Positions 7,901-16,000 of a stretch of DNA of 34,860 nucleotides are shown here, in pieces. Under the pieces are notes generated by a model, which worked only from the letters and a program-made list of their open reading frames with translations, was not told where the DNA came from and made no database searches. Where the stretch lies: contig DLSX01000019.1 of NCBI GenBank assembly GCA_002500765.1, forward strand, positions 1 through 34,860, read 5' to 3'. The stretch's first letter is position 1, and each line of letters starts with the position of its first letter. Origin of the DNA: Neorhizobium sp. UBA7851. Its GTDB lineage: Bacteria > Pseudomonadota > Alphaproteobacteria > Rhizobiales > Rhizobiaceae. Both the position numbers and the translations under genes were made by a program.

Positions 7901-8471
7901 CGACGACTTCACGGGCGAGATCCTTGGGGTCACGGATGGCGCGCATGCCGCGACCGCCGCCACCCCAGGACGCCTTGAGCATCACCGGATAACCGATTTC
8001 CTCGGCCATCCGTGCCACTTCTGCAGCGTCGTCCGGCAGCGGATCGGTCGCCGGCACGACCGGCACGCCGACGGAAATGGCAAGATTGCGGGCAGCCACC
8101 TTGTTGCCGAGCTGACGCATCGTATCCGGGCGCGGGCCAATGAAGATGATGCCGGCCTCATCGCAGGCATCGACGAATTCCGGGCTTTCCGACAGAAGGC
8201 CGTAACCGGGATGGATCGCATCGACGCCGGAAAGTTTGGCCACCCGGATCACTTCCGGGATCGACAGATAGCTTTCGATCGGGCCGAGATCCTTGGAAAG
8301 ATGCGGGCCGCGCCCGACCTGATAACTCTCGTCCGCCTTGAACCGATGCAGCGAGAGCTTGTCCTCCTCCGCCCAGATCGCAACCGTTTTGATCCCAAGT
8401 TCATTGGCCGCGCGAAAGACGCGGATCGCGATTTCGGATCGGTTGGCAACAAGGATCTTTTTTATCGGCAA
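4998..8471 (-). CDS. pyc: Pyruvate carboxylase, single-chain biotin enzyme
   Basis: Carboxylates pyruvate to oxaloacetate using ATP and bicarbonate; the anaplerotic cytoplasmic enzyme that refills the TCA cycle. The 1157 residues show all parts of the alpha-4 type: biotin carboxylase domain (ILVANRSEIAIR at the N-terminus, ATP-grasp glycine loop WGGGGRGMRAI near 169, EVNPRIQVEHTVTE), the carboxyltransferase TIM barrel (DTTMRDGHQSLLATR from about 541), and a C-terminal biotin carrier domain with the biotinylated Lys in EAMKMETAL at about K1122, 35 residues from the end. No ATG fits the N-terminus. A GGGGAG ribosome site (8478-8483) stands 6 bases before a TTG at 8469-8471, which gives the family's usual start MPIKKILVANR; an upstream GTG at 8507 would add 12 unlike residues. 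It lies 113 bp after the LuxR gene on the same strand and ends at a strong terminator. Confidence 0.96.
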   Translation of the reverse strand: MPIKKILVANRSEIAIRVFRAANELGIKTVAIWAEEDKLSLHRFKADESYQVGRGPHLSKDLGPIESYLSIPEVIRVAKLSGVDAIHPGYGLLSESPEFVDACDEAGIIFIGPRPDTMRQLGNKVAARNLAISVGVPVVPATDPLPDDAAEVARMAEEIGYPVMLKASWGGGGRGMRAIRDPKDLAREVVEAKREAKAAFGKDEVYLEKLVERARHVESQVLGDTHGNVVHLFERDCSIQRRNQKVVERAPAPYLSEAQRAELAGYSLKIAKATNYVGAGTVEYLMDAETGKFYFIEVNPRIQVEHTVTEVVTGIDIVKAQIHILEGFAIGTPESGVPAQENIRLNGHALQCRITTEDPEQNFIPDYGRITAYRSAAGFGIRLDGGTAYSGAIITRYYDPLLVKVTASGSTPAEAISRMDRALREFRIRGVATNLTFLEAIIGHPKFRDNTYTTRFIDTTPELFEQVKRADRATKLLTYLADVTVNGHPETKGRPLPSTKISKPVLPFIEGTIPSGTKQKLDELGPKKFAEWMRGETRALITDTTMRDGHQSLLATRMRTHDIASIAGVYARALPNLFSLECWGGATFDVSMRFLTEDPWERLALIREAAPNILLQMLLRGANGVGYKNYPDNVVKYFVRQAAKGSSENGGIDLFRVFDCLNWVDNMRVSMDAVNEEGKLCEAAICYTGDLGNSARPKYDLKYYVGLAQELEKAGAHIIAVKDMAGLLKPGAAKVLFKALREATSLPIHFHTHDTSGISAATVLAAVDAGVDVVDAAMDAFSGNTSQPCLGSIVEALSGSERDPGLDPEWIRKISFYWEAVRNQYAAFESDLKGPASEVYLHEMPGGQFTNLKEQARSLGLDTKWHKVAQTYADVNQMFGDIVKVTPSSKVVGDMALMMVSQDLTVADVENPDKDIAFPESVVSMLRGDLGQPPGGWPEAIQKKALKGEKPYTAVPGSLLAPADLAKERKDIEEKLSRKVDDFEFASYLMYPKVFTDFALASETYGPVSVLPTPAYFYGLADGEEMFADIEKGKTLVIVNQAISAPDAQGMVTAFFELNGQPRRIKVPDRNRAASGAIRRKAEAGNAAHLGAPMPGVVSTVAVSSGQTVQAGDVLLSIEAMKMETALHAEKDGVITEVLVKAGDQIDAKDLLVVYAG

Positions 8472-8584
8472 AACACTCTCCCCAGTGCAGATTTGGATTT
8501 GTTGCACCGCAAGAGATCAATATCCCTGAAATTACGCAAGTATAAAGTTGATCGAAAAAGGAGCCTCCGGTTGCACAGATTGCC

Positions 8585-9325
8585 TCAGGCAATCAGCGCC
8601 AGCCGAAATGCCAGTGCAATCAGATGCTGCCGATTATTCGCGCCGAGCTTTTCGTGCAGCCCGTTGATGTACCAATCCACGGTATGGCTGGAAATATCGA
8701 GTTCCTTGGCGATCTCGTTGGATGTCAGCCCATTGGCAAGCAGCAGCGTGATTTCCATCTCCCGGCGTGTCAACTGGGCCTCGCTCAGCGGTGCGGTTTC
8801 GAAAATCTCCGCCTTGTGGCGAAGCTCCAGCAACTTCCAGAAGACCGCCTTGGCAACTGTATCGAAAAGGCTGATTTCCGATGGCGAAAGATCGACGGAC
8901 TTGCCGCCGATCGCAAAGCTGCCGATCAGCCCGTTGCGGCCGTGGATGGGAAACAAGTATCCATCCTGCAGCCCATGCCGAGCAGCTTCTTGCAACATCC
9001 GCTTCATTCGCTGCCGATGCGGATCAGCCTTTAACGTCAGCAATGCGTCCTTCCAACGAAACGGCCTTTGGGCAAGGCGCAGCCAGCGCAGCGTCGGATC
9101 GATCAGCGAATATTTCCGCTGACTGTATAGCTCGGTCCAATTTTCCGGCCACTCGGCGGCCAGAACCGACCGCTGGAGCTTCAGCTGTGGCAATGGCTGG
9201 ATAAGGACGCTGTAAAAATCAAAGCCATAGCCGCCGACCAGGCTTTTCAGCTGGTCGGCAACCTGTTCCGGTGTTCTTGCCTCCCCAAGCAAGACCAGGA
9301 ACTGGACAATCATGGTAATATTCAA
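8585..9325 (-). CDS. expR: LuxR-family quorum-sensing regulator, probable ExpR orthologue
   Basis: Has an N-terminal autoinducer-binding domain and a C-terminal LuxR/FixJ-type helix-turn-helix (about residues 184-246: LTRREMEITLLLANGLTSNEIAKELDISSHTV). The conserved acyl-homoserine lactone pocket residues are visible: W63, Y67, D76-P77 and W91, matching W57, Y61, D70-P71 and W85 of TraR. From memory, S. meliloti expR lies between pyc and ndvA, exactly the position here; ExpR with Sin signals controls exopolysaccharide and motility genes. No luxI-type synthase is in the window, so its signal would be made elsewhere. Start uncertain: TTG at 9325 gives 246 residues (near ExpR's length) with a G-rich stretch 5 bases upstream; ATG at 9352 (255 residues) or ATG at 9313 (242) are alternatives without clear ribosome sites. 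The family is firm; the expR name rests on synteny. Confidence 0.8.
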   Translation of the reverse strand: MNITMIVQFLVLLGEARTPEQVADQLKSLVGGYGFDFYSVLIQPLPQLKLQRSVLAAEWPENWTELYSQRKYSLIDPTLRWLRLAQRPFRWKDALLTLKADPHRQRMKRMLQEAARHGLQDGYLFPIHGRNGLIGSFAIGGKSVDLSPSEISLFDTVAKAVFWKLLELRHKAEIFETAPLSEAQLTRREMEITLLLANGLTSNEIAKELDISSHTVDWYINGLHEKLGANNRQHLIALAFRLALIA

Positions 9326-9607
9326 TACCGCCCCCGAGCCCGAACCGGGCATGCCGAATTACTTATGCAACTATCCACGACTATCGCCTCGATTGTTTAG
9401 AGCGACGGTTAGGATTCATTGAAACCGTGACGCCAAATCTAGCATTGCGGAATCGATAAACACTACGATTACGTGCATTTCCATTTTTTTACACGACCCA
9501 CCATACTGACACAATCGACCGTACGATAATGGCTTGGAATCGCCTTGTATTGTCCATAAAGCTCTGTGACCCACATAAGGGCGAAAGTGACTGAAGAGGT
9601 TGGACGG

Positions 9608-11395
9608 TTGACACTATTTCAGGTTTATTGGCGGGCACTTGGCTACCTGGGCAAGAACAAGTGGCGCGTGACGGCTATCGTCATCGCCAATATCGTGCTT
9701 GCCGTGATCACCATCGCGGAACCTATCCTGTTCGGCTGGATCATCGATGCCATATCCTCCGGCGGCGCAGTGACCAATGTCCTCATCATATGGGCAGCTT
9801 TCGGGGTCTTCAATACGATAGCTTACGTACTCGTGGCCCGTGAGGCCGACCGGCTGGCCCATGGCCGCCGCGCATCGCTGCTGACCGAAGCCTTCGGCCG
9901 GATCATCTCGATGCCGCTCTCCTGGCATCACCAGCGGGGCACATCCAACGCCTTGCATACGCTGCTTCGCGCAGCGGAGAGCCTTTTCGGCCTCTGGCTC
10001 GAATTCATGCGCACCCATCTGGCGACCGGTGTGGCGATCCTTTTCCTGATCCCGACCGCGATCTCCATGGATTGGCGCCTCAGCCTCGTGCTTCTTTGCC
10101 TCAGCATCTTCTACTGGGTCATCGGCGTCGCGGTGATGAAACGGACCAAGGAAGGCCAGGCATCGGTCGAGAGCCATTACCACCAGGTATTCTCCCATGT
10201 CAGCGATTCGATCAGCAACGTCTCGGTCCTGCATAGCTACAACCGCATCGAGCTGGAAACCCAGGCGCTCAAGGCCTATACCAAGGACCTGCTCAAGGCC
10301 CAGTATCCGGTCCTCGACTGGTGGGCGCTGGCCGGCGGCCTCAACCGGACGGCCTCGACCGTTTCCATGGGCGTCATCCTCGTCATCGGCACCATGCTCG
10401 TCCAGCGCGGCGAAATCCGCGTCGGCGATGTCGTCGCCTTTATCGGTTTCGCCAATCTGCTGATCGCCCGCCTCGACCTTCTGCGCCAGTTCGCCACCCA
10501 GATTTTCGAAGCCCGCGCCAAGCTTGAGGACTTCTTCGTTCTGGAAGATTCCGTCGACGATCGCACCGAACCCGCCTCTGCCGGCGAATTGCGCGATGTC
10601 AGCGGCGAGGTGGAATTCCGCGATGTGAGCTTCGGTTTCGCCAACACCAAGCAGGGCGTCCACAACATCTCGTTCACCGCCAAGGCCGGCCAGACGGTCG
10701 CCATCGTCGGACCGACGGGTGCCGGCAAGACGACGCTGATCAACCTTCTCCAGCGGGTTTATGATCCGCAGCAGGGCAAGATCCTGATCGACGGCATCGA
10801 TATCTCGACCGTCACCCGCAAATCGCTGCGCCAGCAGATCGCCACCGTCTTCCAGGACGCCGGCTTGCTGAACCGCTCGATCAGCGACAATATCCGCCTC
10901 GGCCGCGAAGGCGCCACGGAAGCCGACATCATCAAGGCGGCCGAAGCGGCTGCCGCGACCGAGTTCATCGAGGACCGCCTGAACGGCTACGAGACCGCGG
11001 TCGGAGAACGCGGCAACAAGCTTTCGGGCGGCGAGCGCCAGCGCATCGCAATCGCGCGCGCGATCCTGAAAAACGCGCCCATCCTCGTTCTCGACGAAGC
11101 GACCAGCGCGCTCGACGTGGAAACCGAGGCCCGCGTGAAGGTCGCGATCGACAAGCTGCGCCAGGATCGTACCACTTTCATCATCGCCCACCGCCTCTCG
11201 ACCGTGCGCGACGCCAACACGGTGATCTTCCTCGACGGCGGCCGCGTCGCAGAAATGGGAAGTTATGACGAACTGAGCCGTCTCGGCGGCCGGTTCGCCT
11301 CACTCCTGAGAACCAGCGGCCTGCTCGATGACAGCGACGAGGACGACGCTTCGAACAAGGGCAAGAAGCCTGAGGCCGCGCCGAACCCGGCGTGA
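9608..11395 (+). CDS. ndvA: Cyclic beta-1,2-glucan exporter, ABC permease fused to ATPase (NdvA/ChvA)
   Basis: Exports cyclic beta-1,2-glucan, or its precursor, from cytoplasm to periplasm; needed in rhizobia and agrobacteria for osmoadaptation and plant infection. The 595-residue half-transporter has an N-terminal six-helix membrane domain (about 15-300) and a C-terminal nucleotide-binding domain: Walker A GPTGAGKT at 368-376, signature LSGGE at 472-476, Walker B ILVLDE at 492-497, then the D-loop SALD and the switch His in IIAHRLS. It should act as a homodimer. The known NdvA/ChvA N-terminus begins (M)(S/T)LFQVY; here that matches LTLFQVYWRAL, so the start is the TTG at 9608, 8 bases after an AGAGG ribosome site (9595-9599). 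The frame stays open to a GTG at 9566, which would add 14 residues. It is divergent from the LuxR gene, and its substrate-making partner ndvB lies downstream. A long terminator follows. Confidence 0.95.
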   Translation: MTLFQVYWRALGYLGKNKWRVTAIVIANIVLAVITIAEPILFGWIIDAISSGGAVTNVLIIWAAFGVFNTIAYVLVAREADRLAHGRRASLLTEAFGRIISMPLSWHHQRGTSNALHTLLRAAESLFGLWLEFMRTHLATGVAILFLIPTAISMDWRLSLVLLCLSIFYWVIGVAVMKRTKEGQASVESHYHQVFSHVSDSISNVSVLHSYNRIELETQALKAYTKDLLKAQYPVLDWWALAGGLNRTASTVSMGVILVIGTMLVQRGEIRVGDVVAFIGFANLLIARLDLLRQFATQIFEARAKLEDFFVLEDSVDDRTEPASAGELRDVSGEVEFRDVSFGFANTKQGVHNISFTAKAGQTVAIVGPTGAGKTTLINLLQRVYDPQQGKILIDGIDISTVTRKSLRQQIATVFQDAGLLNRSISDNIRLGREGATEADIIKAAEAAAATEFIEDRLNGYETAVGERGNKLSGGERQRIAIARAILKNAPILVLDEATSALDVETEARVKVAIDKLRQDRTTFIIAHRLSTVRDANTVIFLDGGRVAEMGSYDELSRLGGRFASLLRTSGLLDDSDEDDASNKGKKPEAAPNPA

Positions 11396-11410
11396 TCCGG
11401 CCTTGAAGAC

Positions 11411-11455
11411 AACATAAAGGCCCGGCACTCACCCGGTGCCGGGCCTTTATGTTTT
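11411..11455 (+). terminator. Strong Rho-independent terminator between convergent ndvA and M20 genes
   Basis: Positions 11411-11428 and 11436-11453 form a perfect 18-bp stem (core GGCCCGGCAC with GTGCCGGGCC) around a 7-nt loop, followed by TTTT. It begins 16 bases after the ndvA stop codon. Because the stem is flanked by A-rich and T-rich arms it can serve both ndvA and the convergent amidohydrolase gene, whose stop is at 11527. Confidence 0.93.
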
Positions 11456-11526
11456 AACGTCAGGCCTCTTGCTCTGCGCGCAGCAAATCTTCGGCTCAGA
11501 CCCGAGGCCGACAGTCGGCCAGGCGA

Positions 11527-12690
11527 TCACTTCGCCGGCAGATAGGTCTCGGCCAGCTCGACCCAGAGATTGACGCCAATCGGCAGCGCGTCGTCGTTGA
11601 AGTCGAACTTCGGATGATGCAGCGAAGGATCGTTGTCGGTCTTGGCCGTGCCAAGGAAGAAATAGCTGCCCGGTCGTTCCGCCAGCATATAGGCGAAATC
11701 CTCCGCCCCCATCATCGGCCGCTCGATCTCGGCGACATTTTCCGCGCCGACCACCTTTTTGGCCAGATCGCGGACAAAATCGGTCTCGGCCGCGTGGTTG
11801 ACGGTTGCCTCATAACCGCGTTCGTAATCGATCGTCACCGACATGCCGTAGCTTGCCGCCTGGCCTTCGGCGATACCGCGGATGCGCTCTTCCAGCATGT
11901 CGCGAACCTTCGGATCGAAGGAGCGGATGGTAATCGCCATCGTCGCGCGCTCGGGGATCACGTTGCTGGCGATCCCGGCATTGAAGGCGCCGACTGTGAC
12001 GACCGCCTGATCGAGCGGGTGGAGATTGCGCGAGACGACCGTTTGCAGCGCCATGATGATGCTGGCACCGGCAACGATCGGGTCGGATGCCGTCTGTGGT
12101 TCGGCGCCGTGGCCGCCACGGCCATTGACCGTGATGCGGGCCTCGTCGACCGCGGCCATCAGCGGGCCGTCCTTGACGAAGACCTTGCCGAAGGGCATGG
12201 CCGGATCGTTGTGCATGCCGAAGACGGCATCGCAGGGAAATCTGTCGAACAGTCCCTCATCGATCATGATCTTGGCGCCGCCGAAATTTTCCTCCGCCGG
12301 CTGGAAGATCAGGTGGATCGTGCCGTCGAAATTTTTCCGCTCCGCAAGGATTTTTGCAGCCCCCAGCAGCATGGCCGTGTGTCCGTCATGACCGCAGGCA
12401 TGCATCACACCTTTGTTCTGGCTGGCATATTCGACACCGGTCTCTTCGGTGATCGGAAGCGCGTCGATATCGGCGCGAATGCCGACGGAGCGCGGGCTAT
12501 CGCCGTTTTTGAGGGTTGCGACAATGCCCGTCTTGGCAAGACCGCGAGTGACCTCGTAGCCATATTCCGCAAGCTTTTCCGCGATGAAATCCGACGTCTT
12601 GAATTCTGAAAGGCCGATTTCCGGGTTTTCATGGAGATGCCTGCGGATGGCAATCACGTCGGTCATGTCGTTTGAAAATCGCAGCGTCAT
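11527..12690 (-). CDS. M20D-family amidohydrolase (hippurate/N-acyl amino acid hydrolase type)
   Basis: A 387-residue zinc-dependent amidohydrolase of the peptidase M20D family, which cleaves N-acylated amino acids such as hippurate, N-acetyl amino acids or indoleacetyl-amino acids; the substrate cannot be told from sequence. Visible metal-site elements are IRADIDALP (about 71-79), HACGHDGH with C99 and H101 (97-104), FQPAEEN (about 131-137), and the C-terminal MMGAEDFAYM with its conserved Glu-Asp. There is no signal peptide, so it is cytoplasmic. It lies between ndvA and ndvB but on the opposite strand, convergent with ndvA and divergent from ndvB. From memory, A. tumefaciens has one locus between chvA and chvB, so the insertion may be ancestral. 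The frame is open to 12810, but the ATG at 12690 has an AAAGG ribosome site 7-8 bases upstream and starts at the family's normal N-terminus. Confidence 0.9.
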   Translation of the reverse strand: MTLRFSNDMTDVIAIRRHLHENPEIGLSEFKTSDFIAEKLAEYGYEVTRGLAKTGIVATLKNGDSPRSVGIRADIDALPITEETGVEYASQNKGVMHACGHDGHTAMLLGAAKILAERKNFDGTIHLIFQPAEENFGGAKIMIDEGLFDRFPCDAVFGMHNDPAMPFGKVFVKDGPLMAAVDEARITVNGRGGHGAEPQTASDPIVAGASIIMALQTVVSRNLHPLDQAVVTVGAFNAGIASNVIPERATMAITIRSFDPKVRDMLEERIRGIAEGQAASYGMSVTIDYERGYEATVNHAAETDFVRDLAKKVVGAENVAEIERPMMGAEDFAYMLAERPGSYFFLGTAKTDNDPSLHHPKFDFNDDALPIGVNLWVELAETYLPAK

Positions 12691-13052
12691 CCCTGGGCCT
12701 TTCAGTGCTTTCGCGAAGAGAAGGCGCGGATATAGTCTATCGACGGCCAAGCGCCAATCGAACGCTCTCCCGGTTTGCAGTTTTCTTCCGGAATCAATCG
12801 CCAAAATCAATCGGTTGAATTCGTTCAGCCTTTATTCAGGCTGCCATGGCTAATGGGGTAGATTGTGTCAATCCGAGCTGTGGCTGGCGATAATTGGTGT
12901 CTTTGATTTGCAATATTCGAGCCGGCCTCTATCTCCCTTCGCGCGGATTGCACCGGAACCCGGCGCCATTTCCCAGATGGTGGCGTGATTTTCCGGCGTA
13001 GGCCCGAGCAATTTGGCCGATAAACCCCGATCTTTCATTCAGAAGCGTGTCC
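12691..13052. other. Intergenic region between divergent M20 and ndvB genes
   Basis: About 360 bp with no credible ORF. It must hold the promoters of both divergent genes. I see a GATAAT that could be a -10 box for ndvB in GGCGATAATTGG (around 12888-12899), but no well-spaced -35 box. A small hairpin, CAGCC (12826-12830) with GGCTG (12839-12843), lies nearer the M20 gene. The region is more A/T-rich around 12780-12920 than the flanking genes. Nothing else was recognised. Confidence 0.5.
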
Positions 13053-16000
13053 ATGTCCCTTGATACTCCGAAGCCCGGTTCCTCGCGCGAAACAGACGTC
13101 AAGCAGATCGATCACAATGATTCGATCCGTGCGACCTATCTGACGATAGAAGACCTGAGAGACTGCGGCGTGCGGCTCGGCCGCGGCGAGGCGCAGGAAC
13201 TTCCCGGACTGATGTCCTTCGAGTTCTTCCAGCAGCACTCGGACAACGAGAAGGAAATCCTTCGCGTCTATCGCGCAGCAGCGCTTGATGTGGATGCCGG
13301 GGCGTCGATCACGCCGGCCGCTGAATGGCTGCTCGACAACTATTACATCGTCGAAGAGGCAATCCAGGAAGTCCGCCGCGACTTCCCGAAAAAGTTCTTC
13401 AAGCAGCTGCCGACCCGCGTCATCAAAGGGCAGAAGATGCCGCGCGTGCTGGCGCTCGCCTGGCTCTATGTGGCCCATACCCATTCAGGCGTGAACCGCG
13501 AGACGCTGGCCGCCATGGTCGAGGGTTTCCAGGAAAACGAACCGCTTGAGATCGGCGAACTCTGGGCGCTACCGTCCTTCATCCGCTTCGTGCTGATCGA
13601 GAACCTGCGCCGTATCGCAACCCGCGTCGACCGTTCGCGCAATATGCGTAAGCGCGCCAATGACGTGGCGGACGAGATCATCCGCCTGAACGACGAAACG
13701 GAGAGCGCCAAGGTGCTTGCCGGCGTTGCAGATCTGGCGCGCGACAACACGTTTGCGGCGCAGTTCCTCTACCGCATGCGCAATGCCTCTCAGTCGACGA
13801 CATTTGCAACCCAATGGATCGAAAAGCATCTGGCGGAAGCCGGTACAGATGCCGAGACCGTCACACAGTCTGAGCAGAGCCGTCTGTCTTCCGGCAATGT
13901 GACGATGGGCAATATCATCAAGAGCCTGCGTCTCATCATCGACACCGAATGGAGCGTCTGGTTCGAGGACGTTTCGCAGATCGACAAGCTGTTCCGCGAG
14001 CATACAGACTACGAAGCGCTCGATTTCGGTTCGCGCAACGCCTATCGCAACCGTATCGAAAAGCTCGCGCGTCTTTCCAAGCGCAGCGAGGCGGAAGTTA
14101 CCCAGGCAGCCATCAAGCTTTCGCAGGATGCTGCCGCAAAGGACCCGGATGTGCGCGAGACCAATGTCGGCGCCTTCATCGTCGGCCGTCACCGCAAGGA
14201 GCTGGAAGCCGCCGTCGGTTACAATCCGCCGATCCTGCAGCGCGCCGTGCGCGCCTATCGCAAGCTGAACTGGCTGGCGATTGCCGCTCCGGTGATCCTG
14301 CTGACAGTCCTGGCGCTGGTGATTACAGGCCATTTCCTGGTCCAGGCCGCGATCCCGTTCATTGTCGTCTTCTTCCTGCTCCTGATGTTCGCGCTTCCGG
14401 CGTCGGAAGGTGCAACCGGCCTGTTCAATACGGTCGTCACCTATTTCGTCAAACCGGCGCGTCTCGTCGGCTACGAATTCAAGGAAGGCATTCCGGAAGA
14501 GGCAAAGACGCTGGTCGTCGTGCCGTGTCTGATCACCGACCGCGATACGGTCGATGAACTGGTCCGCAATCTCGAGGTCCATTATCTCGCCAACCCGCAT
14601 GGCGAGATTTATTTCTCGCTGCTTTCCGACTGGCGCGACAGCAAGACCGAGCAAACCGAAGCCGATCTCGAAATCCTCGATTACGCCAAGCGCGAAATTG
14701 CAGCGCTCAATGGCCGCTACAAGGATGAAGTCGAGAGTGACCGCTTCTTCCTGCTTCACCGCCGCCGCCTGTTCAATCCGAACGAAGGCGTGTGGATGGG
14801 CTGGGAGCGCAAGCGCGGCAAGCTGCATGAGCTGAACCTGCTTCTGCGCGGCGACCGTGACACGACCTATCTGCAGGGCGCCAATACGGTGCCGGCAAAC
14901 GTCCAGTATGTGATGACGCTCGATGCCGATACCCGCCTCATCCGTGATGCGGCGACGAAACTCGTCGGCAAGATGCACCATCCGATCAACCGCCCGGTTC
15001 TCGATCCCGAGACCAATCAGGTGATCAAGGGCTACGGCCTGATGCAGCCGCGCGTGACGCCGTCGCTGACGACCGGCACGGAAGCCTCGGTCTTCCAGCG
15101 CGTCTTTTCGGTCGGCCGTGGTCTCGATCCTTATGTCTTCGCCGTTTCCGACGTCTATCAGGACCTGACCGCTGAAGGCTCGTTCACCGGCAAGGGCCTC
15201 TATCACGTCGATGCTTTTGAGGCGTCGCTGAAGGGCCGGATCGAGGAAAACGCGGTTCTTTCGCACGACCTTCTCGAAGGCTCGTTCGCGCGTTGCGCTC
15301 TTGTCACCGACGTCGAGCTGGTCGAGGATTTCCCGACCCGTTACGAAGTCGAAGTCTCGCGTCAGCATCGTTGGGCCCGCGGCGACTGGCAGCTCATTCC
15401 CTATATCATCGATGCGAAGCGGGGCGTGACAGCGCTCGGCCGCTGGAAGATGCTGGACAACCTGCGCCGCTCGCTTACCCCGATCGCCTGGTTCTTCGCG
15501 TCCGTGCTCGGCTGGTATTTCATGGACCCGCTCGGCGCGCTGATCTGGCAGATCCTGTTGATCTTCTCGCTGTTCGTCGCTCCGACGATCTCGCTCCTCA
15601 CCAACCTCCTGCCGCGTTCCAGCGACAATGTCGCCAAGGCGCATTTCTATTCCGTCTGGTCCGACGTGCGTTCGACCAATGCGCAGGTGGCACTTCGTAT
15701 CGTCTTCATCGCCGATTCCGCCTGCATCATGACGGATGCGATCGGCCGTTCGCTCTATCGCCTGTTCGTCTCCCGCAAGCTGATGCTGGAATGGAAGACC
15801 GCCGCCTCTATCCAGTCGGGCGCGCAGGGCAGCCCGACCGACTATTACAAGTCGATGTGGCATGCGCCGGCAATCGCCGTGCTCAGCATTCTTCTCGCCG
15901 CCATTCCTGGCGACAATGCCTTCCTGGTCGGCATTCCGTTTGCCATCCTGTGGATCTTCTCGCCGCTCGTTGCCTGGTATGTCAGCCAGTCGGCCGAGAC

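Noticed and set aside
9614..11191. Minus-strand frame of 525 codons antisense to ndvA
   Set aside because: The plus strand encodes a canonical ABC exporter with all ATPase motifs; the antisense translation is compositionally biased and unrelated to known proteins.
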